A DNA stretch of 43,262 bases from positions 1 to 43,262 of the forward strand of contig PKCS01000036.1 of the NCBI GenBank assembly GCA_002862305.1, given 5' to 3'. Below are positions 18,747 to 26,492 of the stretch, piece after piece (positions within the stretch are counted from its first letter, which is position 1; every line of letters starts with the position of its first letter). The notes below the pieces were generated by a model. It was not told where the DNA came from. It searched no databases and saw nothing but the letters and a program-made list of their open reading frames with translations. This stretch comes from Phycisphaerae bacterium. GTDB taxonomy: Bacteria > Planctomycetota > Phycisphaerae > Phycisphaerales > SM1A02. The position numbers and the translations under genes are program-made.

Positions 18747-19064
18747 ATGCCACAGCCCAGAATCCAGTTCTTCACCATGGGGGCCGAGCGTTCCCGCCGG
18801 GCCTGGGGAACGGTCGGGACCATGCCGGCCTGGAAGCGGACCCTCCTGCTGATGGCGCTGGTGGTCGCCGCGGTCCCGCTGTTCGTCCTGATGCTGGTGG
18901 TCGGGCTCTTCATGCTCGCCATGGCGATCACGACCATCCTGATCGCGGTCGTGGGGAACAAGCTCGGGCTCGGGCGGGCCGGGCGGGACCGGGCGGGGGC
19001 CGCCGACCCGGGCGACCAGCTCCGGAAGAACGTCCGGGTGATCGGGGAGCACCCCCGGCGCTAG
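18747..19064 (+). CDS. Small membrane protein, unknown function
   Basis: A 105-residue protein starting at an ATG with GAGGAG six bases upstream. Residues about 30-75 form a long hydrophobic region that can make two membrane helices (LLLMALVVAAVPLFVLM, then LFMLAMAITTILIAVVG), flanked by basic residues. A short charged tail (DQLRKNVRVIGEHPRR) follows. The family is not recognised. It is divergent from dnaE and stops 12 bases before the end of the convergent aminotransferase gene. A TACAGT at 18722-18727 could be its -10 element. Confidence 0.7.
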   Translation: MPQPRIQFFTMGAERSRRAWGTVGTMPAWKRTLLLMALVVAAVPLFVLMLVVGLFMLAMAITTILIAVVGNKLGLGRAGRDRAGAADPGDQLRKNVRVIGEHPRR

Positions 19065-19076
19065 GAACGACGGCAT

Positions 19077-20021
19077 TCAGCCGGGAGCGGTGGTCGGGTC
19101 GTCGCGCGGCCCCAGGTCGTAGCAGGTCTCCTGCTCGATGATCGCGTCGAGTTCCTCGCGGAACATCCGACAGGTCGGCCCGGGACTGCCGGATCCGATG
19201 GTGGCCTGTTCCACCGAGACCACCGGCAGCACGCCCCAGCCGCTGTTGCACAGCATGACCTCGTCGGCCCCCAGCACGTCCTCGATGTCCAGCGGTCGAA
19301 GCTCGACCGGAAGCCCGTGCGACCGGGCGAGTTCGATGAGGACCTCCCGCGTGACGCCCGGGCGCACCGGGGAGGGCAGCGCGCCCTCCGGTTCCTCGCC
19401 CCGGGCGAAGGGCGAGAGGAGCCGGCCATCGCGGACCAGGAGCACGTTCGAGGTGCTGCCCCCCGCGAGGTGGTTGCTCACCGTGAACCAGAGGCATTCC
19501 GAGGCGCCGACCGCGCCCGCCTTCTGCAGGGAGAGCAGGCGCATCCAGTAGTCGATGGTCTTCTCGCCGCCGCCGGCGTCGAGCGGGGAGAGTCGGTCGT
19601 CCGCGACCACGACCCGGATGCCCTCCTCGTGAAGACGCTCGGGGGTTGGCGTGGAGGGCTGGGCGTGGATGAGGATCGTGGGGTCGGAGCGCCCCGGCTG
19701 TTCGACCCTCAGGTTCAGCGCCCCGCCGGTGACGGTGAGGCGCACCCGCGCGGAGTCCAGTCGATTGTGCGTGACCGTCTGCTGGACCGCCTCGGCCACG
19801 GCGTCCACCTGCAGGGACTCGACCATCAGCAGCTTCCGGGCGCTTCGCTCCAGCCGGGAGACGTGGGCATGGACCCGGAAGACCGAACCGTTGCGGGCGA
19901 GCATCGTCTCGAAGAGTCCCACCGCATGCTGGAACCCTGCATCGAAGGCGGAGACCCTGGCCTCGTCGACCCTGACGAAGGCGCCGTCCAACCAGGCCTC
20001 GAGGGGGCGGGCCTCGCTCAC
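19077..20021 (-). CDS. Class IV aminotransferase-like PLP enzyme
   Basis: A 314-residue member of the fold-type IV family (branched-chain aminotransferase, D-amino-acid aminotransferase, aminodeoxychorismate lyase). The N-terminus W-L-D-G-x-F and DAGFQHAVGLFETM are the first conserved blocks; the PLP-binding lysine is Lys154 in GEKTIDYWM; SNVLLVRDG and VRPGVTREVLIELA and the VMLCNSGWGVLPV block complete the set. Which of the three activities it has cannot be read from motifs. The start is a GTG at 20021 that overlaps the TGA of the upstream gene as GTGA, so the two are translationally coupled. Confidence 0.88.
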   Translation of the reverse strand: MSEARPLEAWLDGAFVRVDEARVSAFDAGFQHAVGLFETMLARNGSVFRVHAHVSRLERSARKLLMVESLQVDAVAEAVQQTVTHNRLDSARVRLTVTGGALNLRVEQPGRSDPTILIHAQPSTPTPERLHEEGIRVVVADDRLSPLDAGGGEKTIDYWMRLLSLQKAGAVGASECLWFTVSNHLAGGSTSNVLLVRDGRLLSPFARGEEPEGALPSPVRPGVTREVLIELARSHGLPVELRPLDIEDVLGADEVMLCNSGWGVLPVVSVEQATIGSGSPGPTCRMFREELDAIIEQETCYDLGPRDDPTTAPG

Positions 20022-20515
20022 CGGAGTTCCGACCCCGGGCCCGGGGACTCGGGTCCCGCTCCCCCGGCGCTGAGGGCGTCGGGTTTCGGCCCCGCCCCCA
20101 CGGTGATCAGGCGGGGGTCGACCCCGAGGCCGTCGAAGGCGAGCACCAGGTCGACGGACGGTGCGTCCTCCCAGATCAGGCGCACTCGCCAGTGCGAGCC
20201 GTCCCCGCCGGGTTCCGGCGCCGCCTCGACGGTGTAGTCGGTGGCGCCGCGGGGCCGCTTGGACAGTCGTCGGGTGAGTTCGCGGATCAGGATCTCGTGC
20301 CCCACGGAATCCCGGAGCCAGTCGGGAACCTCCGGGTTGCCGTCCCAGAGGGCGACGTTCTGGCCGAACTGCGCCGCGACCTCCCCGCGCTGGTTCTCCA
20401 GTCGACCGCTGATGAAGGCGACGGGGATCGCGACCGCGATGATCAGGATGGGCCACGCCCAGCGCCTGCGTGAGGCACGGGCGAGCGAACTGCTGCTGGA
20501 TCGCAGGGGCGGCAT
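20018..20515 (-). CDS. Membrane-anchored protein, unknown function
   Basis: A 165-residue protein with a basic N-terminus, one hydrophobic segment (AWPILIIAVAIPVAFISG, about residues 20-37) and an extracytoplasmic domain of about 110 residues with strand-like sequence (THWRV-type pattern HWRVRLIWEDA, VDLVLAFDGLG). No lipobox and no catalytic motif are seen. It overlaps the aminotransferase gene by GTGA, so expression is linked, but the two need not act together. The start is 43 bases from the divergent ABC-F start. The family is not recognised. Confidence 0.7.
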   Translation of the reverse strand: MPPLRSSSSSLARASRRRWAWPILIIAVAIPVAFISGRLENQRGEVAAQFGQNVALWDGNPEVPDWLRDSVGHEILIRELTRRLSKRPRGATDYTVEAAPEPGGDGSHWRVRLIWEDAPSVDLVLAFDGLGVDPRLITVGAGPKPDALSAGGAGPESPGPGSELR

Positions 20516-20541
20516 TCTGGAAGTCTAACACCGGGGCGCCG

Positions 20542-20547
20542 TATAAT
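20542..20547 (+). promoter_or_regulatory. Consensus -10 element (TATAAT) directly before the ABC-F gene
   Basis: Perfect TATAAT ending ten bases before the ATG at 20558. Transcription would start about three to five bases before, or at, the start codon, so the mRNA should be nearly or fully leaderless. No ribosome site and no clear -35 are seen. Confidence 0.65.
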
Positions 20548-20557
20548 CCGCACCCCG

Positions 20558-22510
20558 ATGTCATTGCTCACGATTTCCAATCTGCGGCATACCTACGGGA
20601 CCCACGTGGTTCTGGACGGGGCCACCCTCTCCATCGAGGCCGGGGAGAAGATCGGGCTGGTCGGCCGGAACGGTTCCGGGAAGACGACCCTGATGCGGGC
20701 GATCCGTGGTGACCTGGCCCCCGACTCGGGGACCGTGCAGCTGCAGAAGGGTGCCCGGGTCGGCTACCTCTCCCAGCATCCGGAGTTCGAGGAGACGGAC
20801 ACCGTGCGCCAGGCGGCCGCACGAGCCTTCGAGCGACTGGGACGGCTCCACGCGGAACTGGAACAGGTCTACGAGGAGATGGCCGGGGAGTCGGGGGCGG
20901 GGCTCGAGCGACTGCTGAAGCGCCAGGCGAGCCTGGAGACCGACATCGCCGCGGAGGGTGGCTACGCGGTGGACCACCTGATCGACGGGACCCTCCACGG
21001 GCTGGGCTTCACCGAGGCGCAGACGGGACAGGCGGTCGGGACCCTCTCGGGGGGGCAGAAGGCACGGCTCGGCCTCGCCCGCCTGCTGCTGGAGCAGCCG
21101 GACCTCCTCCTGCTCGATGAGCCCACCAACCACCTGGACATCGACGGACGCCGGTGGCTGGAGCGATTCCTCGCCGATGAGTACGCGGGCGCGGTGCTGG
21201 TGGTCAGCCACGATCGATGGCTGCTCGACCGGGTGGTCGGGCGGATCGCGGAGGTCGAACGCGGGGTCCTGCGCGAATACCCGGGCAACTACCACAGCTA
21301 CATCGAGCTCCGGCGCGAGCGAATGCTCACCGAATCGCGACGCCATGCGAAGCAGTTGGACAAGATCCGGGCCGAGGAGGCCTTCATCCGGAAGTACAAG
21401 GAAGGCCAGCGAGCCAAGCAGGCCCGGGGCCGGGCCTCCCGGCTGGAACGCTTCAAGCAGGAGCAGCTGGTCGAACGCCCCCTCGAACTCGACGTGATGA
21501 AGCTGAAGCTGCCGTCCCCGTCACGGGTCGGGGACATCATCCTCTCCGCCGAGGGCGTGGGTCAGGCGCTCGGGGGGAAGCGACTGTTCGAGGGGTTCTC
21601 GATCGACATCCGGCCCGGGGATCGGATCGGGATCATCGGTGCGAACGGGATCGGCAAGACCACCCTGATCAGGACCCTGCTCGGCGACCTCGAGCCCACC
21701 GCCGGGACGGTGCGGAGCAGCCCCCGCCTGAGCGTGGGCTGGTTCCGGCAGACCCAGTCCCACATCGACCTCTCCCTGCAGGTGTGGGAGTACCTCCAGT
21801 CGGTGATCACCTCCAACGAGGGCGATGCCCGGGCCTCCGAGCAGCAGGCCCGGGACCTCGCGGGAGCGTTCCTGTTCTCGGGACGCGAGCAGGACAAGGA
21901 ACTCGAGCTGCTTTCGGGAGGGGAGCGCGCCCGTGCGGTGCTCGCGGGGCTGGTGTCGGCCGCACACAACCTCATCGTCCTCGACGAACCGAGCAACCAC
22001 CTGGACATCCCCGCGGCCGAACGACTGGAACAGGCGCTGGTCTCCTTCGGGGACGAGAAGAAGCACGGTGGCGCCCTGGTCCTGATCAGCCACGACCGTG
22101 CCCTCCTGGAGGCGACCTGCACCCAGCTGATCGTCTTCGACGGCGGGAACCGGGTCGCACTCCACCGCGGTCGGTACAGCGACCTGCTGCGCAAGCGCGA
22201 GGAGGACGAACGACGGGAGCAGGATCGCAGGAAGCGGAAGAAGCCTGATTCGGGGAAGCGACGCTCGCGGAAGAAGCCCGGGGGGGACGGGCGCAAGCGA
22301 TCACGGATCGAGGCCCTGGACACCGCGGAGCTGGAGGCGAGGATCGAGGCGCTCGAGAAGCAGCGAGTGGAGATCGACCAGCAGCTGGCGGACCCCGACA
22401 CCTGGAACGATCGGGGGCAGTCGAGACGCCTGGAGTCGGAGCGGACCCGGGTCACGGAGGAACTCGAGCCGCTGGAGTTCGAGTGGTCGAGGCGGGCGGA
22501 GGAAGCCTGA
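20558..22510 (+). CDS. ABC-F family ATPase (Uup-like)
   Basis: A 650-residue soluble protein with two ABC ATPase domains. First: Walker A GRNGSGKTT (about 37-45), signature LSGGQ, Walker B LLLLDEPTNHLDI, H-loop SHDRW. Second: GANGIGKTT (about 363), LSGGERAR, LIVLDEPSNHLDI, SHDRA. Between them is the long basic linker (KYKEGQRAKQARGR) that in ABC-F proteins reaches the peptidyl-transferase region. After about residue 545 comes a basic stretch and an ETAELEARIEALEKQ-type coiled coil, as in the DNA-binding tail of Uup. So the best match is Uup/EttA-type translation factor; resistance is not implied. It seems to be expressed from a leaderless mRNA. Confidence 0.93.
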   Translation: MSLLTISNLRHTYGTHVVLDGATLSIEAGEKIGLVGRNGSGKTTLMRAIRGDLAPDSGTVQLQKGARVGYLSQHPEFEETDTVRQAAARAFERLGRLHAELEQVYEEMAGESGAGLERLLKRQASLETDIAAEGGYAVDHLIDGTLHGLGFTEAQTGQAVGTLSGGQKARLGLARLLLEQPDLLLLDEPTNHLDIDGRRWLERFLADEYAGAVLVVSHDRWLLDRVVGRIAEVERGVLREYPGNYHSYIELRRERMLTESRRHAKQLDKIRAEEAFIRKYKEGQRAKQARGRASRLERFKQEQLVERPLELDVMKLKLPSPSRVGDIILSAEGVGQALGGKRLFEGFSIDIRPGDRIGIIGANGIGKTTLIRTLLGDLEPTAGTVRSSPRLSVGWFRQTQSHIDLSLQVWEYLQSVITSNEGDARASEQQARDLAGAFLFSGREQDKELELLSGGERARAVLAGLVSAAHNLIVLDEPSNHLDIPAAERLEQALVSFGDEKKHGGALVLISHDRALLEATCTQLIVFDGGNRVALHRGRYSDLLRKREEDERREQDRRKRKKPDSGKRRSRKKPGGDGRKRSRIEALDTAELEARIEALEKQRVEIDQQLADPDTWNDRGQSRRLESERTRVTEELEPLEFEWSRRAEEA

Positions 22511-22524
22511 TCCGCCATGGCGGA
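22511..22524. repeat. 14-bp palindrome at the convergent gene ends
   Basis: TCCGCCATGGCGGA, perfectly self-complementary, starts right after the ABC-F stop and lies 16 bases from the stop of the anti-sigma gene. It could be a weak bidirectional terminator. Confidence 0.5.
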
Positions 22525-22539
22525 CCGGCAGGAAGCCTC

Positions 22540-23406
22540 TCAGGCGGAGATGGTGGGGTTGCAGCGGGCGACGACGTTCCCGTCGCGATCCGTGATCGAC
22601 CAGGTGGAGGAGGCGAGGGTGCTGGCCAGCCCGTCGGGCACCGCATCCATGGTGACCACGGTGGCCCAGTGGTCGATCCGGAAGGGGATCTTGTTGCGCT
22701 TGCCGTCGATCGAGTAGTCGATGAAGTAGTCACCGGGCTTCATCCCGAAGACCACCATCGAGACGGTGTTCTGCGAGCGATCGAGCTTGACGGTCATCGC
22801 GCCGTTGTTGGCGATCTCGGTGGAGAGACCGAGGACGTGCTGGTCGGCCGAGGCGAGGAGCATCGTCTCGAGGTCGACCCCGAAGCGCTCCTTGAGCTGC
22901 TCGGTCGCGAGCTGCTGGGAGGCGAGGCGGGCGGCCTCCTGCGAGTCGCGGGAGGTCCAGAACCCGGCGACCAGCGAGGCGAGCAGGCTCACCATCAACG
23001 CGAAGGACGCGGCGCGCCAGATCGAGGCGGACCGGGCGGCCTGCCGCAGCTGCAGGGTCGGGTCGGGCAGGACGGGTTGCTGGGTGCGGTCGCGGCGGCG
23101 ACGTCCGATCCTGGCCAGCGGGGCGAGGGACGCCTCGAGCCGCTCGTTCTCGCGGAGGATTCGTTCCATCACCTGTACACGAAGCTCCTCGGGAGGAGCT
23201 TCGGGTGCGTGCTTGGGATCGTCGGTGGCGAGGAGCCGGGTGACCAGCTGGGCCTGGCGCTCGCGCAGCCGGTCCTGCTCGAGGGGGGTACAGAGATCGA
23301 AGCCGCGTTCGAAGGCAGCGTGGTCCACCTCGTCGAGGAGCCCGAGGACGTCGAGGTCCGCGAGTTCGCAGAGCTCGTTGAAGGTGTGATGTCCTGAGCC
23401 GCTCAT
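22540..23406 (-). CDS. Anti-sigma factor, RskA-like
   Basis: A 288-residue protein with one membrane helix at about residues 131-150 (AASFALMVSLLASLVAGFW). The cytoplasmic part begins with HHTFNELCELADLDVLGLLD, the small helical pattern by which RskA-type anti-sigma factors grip their sigma; it lacks the HxxxCxxC zinc motif. The periplasmic part (about 155-288) matches the RskA C-terminal domain style (MVVFGMKPGDYFIDYSIDG, ASSTWSITDRDGN). It would hold the sigma factor at the membrane until released by a signal. The gene is 200 bases downstream of the ECF sigma gene on the same strand. Its partner is inferred from position. Confidence 0.8.
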   Translation of the reverse strand: MSGSGHHTFNELCELADLDVLGLLDEVDHAAFERGFDLCTPLEQDRLRERQAQLVTRLLATDDPKHAPEAPPEELRVQVMERILRENERLEASLAPLARIGRRRRDRTQQPVLPDPTLQLRQAARSASIWRAASFALMVSLLASLVAGFWTSRDSQEAARLASQQLATEQLKERFGVDLETMLLASADQHVLGLSTEIANNGAMTVKLDRSQNTVSMVVFGMKPGDYFIDYSIDGKRNKIPFRIDHWATVVTMDAVPDGLASTLASSTWSITDRDGNVVARCNPTISA

Positions 23407-23479
23407 GATCGAGACCCTTCTAGGTCCCCCCGGCGTCCCTGCGGACGCGGTTCCTGGTACGAGAGTTGGGCGTGGTGCC

Positions 23480-23552
23480 CGGCCTTCAAGGCTTCTTCCT
23501 GATGGTACGTTCGGCGTGGGGTGGCAAGGGGTTGCATGGTTTTTGAAGGCCG
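23480..23552. repeat. Long-range inverted repeat between sigma and anti-sigma genes
   Basis: CGGCCTTCAA (23480-23489) and TTGAAGGCCG (23543-23552) are exact inverted copies 53 bases apart, in the 200-base gap. It could fold in the transcript or mark an operator pair. Confidence 0.5.
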
Positions 23553-23606
23553 TGGTAAGAGGGGGGGAAATCCGGCGCGGCGCGGAGGACGATGTGGATT
23601 AGGGGA

Positions 23607-24170
23607 CTATCCGGTCGAGGAATCGGATCGGACGCGATCACGCAGGCGGTTGAGTCCGCGACTGAGGGCGCTCTTGACGGTGCCCAGGGGGGCGTCCAGC
23701 TGGACCGCGACCTCCCGGAGGGTGAACCCCTGGAGGTAGGCCCGTTCGATGACCGTCCGCTGGAGCTCGGGGAGTTCCTTGATCCGCTCCCGGAGGCTCT
23801 CGAGGGACTCGGACCTCGCCAGGACCGAGTCCGAGGTGGGCTCGGCGCCCGCCGGTGCGGCGCTCTCGTCGAGGTGGTTGGGGTCCGGTCGGGAGCTCTT
23901 GCGCCGCAGCCGGTCGATCAGGTGCCTCCGGGTGAGCAGCATCACCCAGGTGACGAGCTTGGCCCGGCGGGGGTCGTAGCGATCCGCGGTCTGCCAGAGC
24001 CGCAGGTAGATCTCCTGGACGGCGTCCTCGGCCTCGGCGTTGGAGGAAAGCACCTGCCGGGAGGCCTTGAAGACGAGCGGCGAGAACCGGTCGTAGAGCT
24101 CCTCGATGCCCGCCTCCTCTCCGGCGGCGACACGCTGCATCAGCTTGAGATCTTCTGCCTGAATCGACAC
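23607..24170 (-). CDS. ECF RNA polymerase sigma factor (SigK-like)
   Basis: A 187-residue sigma-70 family protein with only regions 2 and 4. Region 2 (about 20-90) includes LVFKASRQVLSSNAEAEDAVQ, the core-binding and -10 recognition helices with YLRLWQTADRYDP. Region 4 (about 125-180) has LPELQRTVIERAYLQGFT and the helix-turn-helix LREVAVQLDAPLGTVKSALS. A linker rich in Ala, Pro and Ser joins them. It starts at a GTG (24168-24170) with GGAG ten bases upstream. The following anti-sigma factor of RskA type supports a SigK-like regulatory pair. Targets are unknown; the AT-rich region upstream could contain its own promoter. Confidence 0.92.
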   Translation of the reverse strand: MSIQAEDLKLMQRVAAGEEAGIEELYDRFSPLVFKASRQVLSSNAEAEDAVQEIYLRLWQTADRYDPRRAKLVTWVMLLTRRHLIDRLRRKSSRPDPNHLDESAAPAGAEPTSDSVLARSESLESLRERIKELPELQRTVIERAYLQGFTLREVAVQLDAPLGTVKSALSRGLNRLRDRVRSDSSTG

Positions 24171-24440
24171 CGGGTGGGCTCCATCCGGAGGCTGGGACAG
24201 GTGGCCGAGGGGGCTGGTGGCCGCCCATGGAAGGCCTTGCGGAGCCGCTGCTTATCGGACACAGGCAGCGTAAAGTGGGCGCTCCGGGGGTTCACGGCGA
24301 ACCCTTTAAATATAGCGTCGAATTGAAGAATTGAACCGTTTTTGTGCTTTTACTTAGACAGGAAACCATCTTTCACGGAAGCTAGTAACGGTTCAGAGGA
24401 CCAGGACCACGGTGTATTGGTTATCAGTCCGAGGAACGGG
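24171..24440. promoter_or_regulatory. Divergent AT-rich control region of sigma and pilin-like genes
   Basis: Between the divergent starts lies the least GC-rich stretch of this part. It contains a hairpin GGGTTC / GAACCC (24287-24303) followed by TTTAAATATA, and two tandem copies of GAATTGAA (24319-24334). No clear -35/-10 pair could be chosen. Promoters for both genes are expected here; binding of a regulator to the tandem copies is inference. Confidence 0.4.
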
Positions 24441-25229
24441 GTGGCACTCATGAACGTCTGCAGATCTGAAAGTTCGGGCAGCCGCCCGACCCCGATCCGG
24501 GGTCGAGGGTTCAGCCTTCTCGAGCTCATGGTGGTGCTGGCAATCATCTCCATCCTCACCGCCCTCCTGTTTCCCGGGATGCGGGCGGCCCGGGACAGTG
24601 CGCACCGCCTGATGTGCGCGTCGAACATGCGTCAGCTGGGATCCGCGATGATCCTCTACGCGCACGACCACCGCGAACGGATTCCCCACAGCGAGCTCGC
24701 GCGGCGCGGGCAGATGCTCGACCGGATGTCGCTGACGGTGGACCAGGGGGTGTTCAGCCCCCGGGACGACTTCGACGGGCTCGGCCTGCTCATCCGCTTC
24801 GGCATGTACTGCGATTCCACCAAGTGCCTCTACTGCCCGAGCCACCGGGGCGAGCACCAGTACGAGACCTACGAACAGGGCCTGCAGCGTGCCCAGGGAC
24901 GGACGTTCTCCCCCGACGGGGCGCTCTTCTCGAACTACCACTACGTCGGGAACGACGGATCCGACGAGCTGCACCTGCTCTCGGACGACCGGATCCTCAT
25001 CACCGACGGCTTCCGGACCAAGGGTGACTACAACCACCGGGACGGCATGAACACCGTCCGGGGCGACTGCTCGATCCAGTGGTGGAACGACGACGAGAAC
25101 CAGTTCTACCTGGCCCTGCCGGACACCCCCCTCAACCCCACGAACCTGCAGTCCGCGATCTTCGATCAGGTCTGGAGCCTGGTCGGGGACGAGGACGAGG
25201 ACGACTCCGACACCGGCGACGGGAACTGA
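24441..25229 (+). CDS. Type IV pilin-like protein with prepilin cleavage signal
   Basis: A 262-residue protein with a class III export signal: GRG|FSLLELMVVLAIIS, cleavage by prepilin peptidase after Gly23, with the usual Glu at +5, followed by the hydrophobic pilin helix. The GTG at 24441 is the preferred start because GAGGA lies five bases upstream; the ATG at 24450 is three codons later. The mature part has CASNMRQLGSAMILYAHDH, the planctomycetal pseudopilin pattern, and the Cys pair in STKCLYCPSH. Such proteins are numerous in Planctomycetota and are thought to form pseudopili of secretion or uptake systems. No assembly gene is close, so this is a solitary copy. Its tail is acidic. Confidence 0.87.
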   Translation: MALMNVCRSESSGSRPTPIRGRGFSLLELMVVLAIISILTALLFPGMRAARDSAHRLMCASNMRQLGSAMILYAHDHRERIPHSELARRGQMLDRMSLTVDQGVFSPRDDFDGLGLLIRFGMYCDSTKCLYCPSHRGEHQYETYEQGLQRAQGRTFSPDGALFSNYHYVGNDGSDELHLLSDDRILITDGFRTKGDYNHRDGMNTVRGDCSIQWWNDDENQFYLALPDTPLNPTNLQSAIFDQVWSLVGDEDEDDSDTGDGN

Positions 25230-25285
25230 CCACGGGACCACTCGTGCCGGGGTGAACGACCTCGCCGGACCCGGCCGGGGATCGG

Positions 25286-26269
25286 TTACGGCCGAACCAC
25301 CGTCTTCTGCAGTCGATGCGTGCCGACCGGGGTCGGGAAGACCTCGTAGCGCACCCCCTCGCAGTCGGGGCCGAGCAGGACCTGGTCGAGTTGCCAGAGC
25401 GGCAGGCGGGCGGGCCAGGTCCCGTACCAGCCCACGCCCACGAGGTCGAAGGCATTTCGCATGTCCGGGAAGCAGCGCTTCAGGGCGACGCTGTTGCGGG
25501 GGACGTTGAAGTCCCCCACCACCAGGTCGGGTTCGGGGAGGTCCAGCCCCCCCACTCGGGAGGCGAACTGCCCGAACACCGCGCTCCGGAGCTTCCCGGG
25601 GTCGGAGGGGAAGTCGACGGCCCAGAGGTCGAACTCGCCGAGGGGCCGATCGATCACCACCCGGGCGACCCTCGTCCCCCCGGCGGCGAGGACCACCTGG
25701 CACTGGCGGATCGGGTGGCGGCTGACCACCAGGACCGCGAAGTTCCGCGCGACGTGGTCCCAGCCGGTTCGGTCCCGGAGGTCCTGCTCGGACCAGCGTC
25801 GCTGGCCGGGGTTGGTCACCACGATCAGCTCGGGCTCGAGCTCGAGCATGTCCTCGAGGACCCCGCTCGCCCGGGAGCGGCCCCAGTTGGAGGTGGCGTT
25901 CCAGTGGACGAGGGTCCAGTCACCGGGGCGGGCGGCCCGGGCGCGCAGGACCCCGTAGTCGACCCCGGCCACCCAACTGGCCGCGAAGAGCAGCTGCAGG
26001 CCCGCGATCCACCTCAGGACCACCCCGAACCGACCCGCGGTGACCAGGCACGTCAGCAGGGCGACCAGCAACGGGGGCAGGAGGGCGACGGCCGGCACCC
26101 AGGAGAGCCTCTGCCACCACAGGCTGCCGTCGCCGACCAGCCAGCTTGCGATGACCAGGGACGCCAGCACGGAGGTGCACAGGGTGATGCCCGCACCGAG
26201 CCAACCGGCCAGCCACGGGAACCACGAACGGCGCATCGAGCTCCGTTGGGGGGGGGTGGTTGGGCGCAT
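25286..26269 (-). CDS. Membrane protein with endonuclease/exonuclease/phosphatase-like domain, possibly inactive
   Basis: A 327-residue protein with about three N-terminal membrane helices (to about residue 105) and a soluble domain of the EEP fold. Recognised by VVGDFNVPRNSVAL (Asp253, Asn255), GVGWYGTWPARLPLWQLDQVL and a final GTHRLQ, a shape seen in YafD-like and membrane EEP proteins. The usual catalytic Glu of the LQE motif is replaced (ELIVVTNPGQ) and the final SDH motif reads GTH, lacking the Asp. The start is either the ATG at 26269 (GGAG seven bases upstream) or at 26236 (GGAG four bases upstream). It may be a non-hydrolytic relative. It is divergent from dnaK. Confidence 0.7.
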   Translation of the reverse strand: MRPTTPPQRSSMRRSWFPWLAGWLGAGITLCTSVLASLVIASWLVGDGSLWWQRLSWVPAVALLPPLLVALLTCLVTAGRFGVVLRWIAGLQLLFAASWVAGVDYGVLRARAARPGDWTLVHWNATSNWGRSRASGVLEDMLELEPELIVVTNPGQRRWSEQDLRDRTGWDHVARNFAVLVVSRHPIRQCQVVLAAGGTRVARVVIDRPLGEFDLWAVDFPSDPGKLRSAVFGQFASRVGGLDLPEPDLVVGDFNVPRNSVALKRCFPDMRNAFDLVGVGWYGTWPARLPLWQLDQVLLGPDCEGVRYEVFPTPVGTHRLQKTVVRP

Positions 26270-26492
26270 GTCCGGGCTCCGTGCCAATCTGGCAGCTTCG
26301 CGGCGTCGAATTGACTCGAAGGCATCAGGATAGGCGTTTTAGGCACCGTTGGGGCACTCCTCGCGGGGGACGGACTGGCATCGAGGTTGCGCCGTGATGA
26401 ACGGCGCGGTCGAAGGACGGCGTCACCGGCCACCCGGGAACCCGGGGCACGACCCCGCAAGCGAAGGGTGTCCGGAGGAAAGGAATCTCATC

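Noticed and set aside
14921-19141. A 1406-codon open frame on the plus strand opposite dnaE
   Set aside because: Shadow of the real dnaE on the other strand caused by the high GC content; its translation shows no family pattern, while dnaE motifs are complete.
26288-26492. Possible CIRCE element (GCACTC) upstream of dnaK
   Set aside because: Only one short half resembles the half-site; the inverted partner at nine bases is missing.
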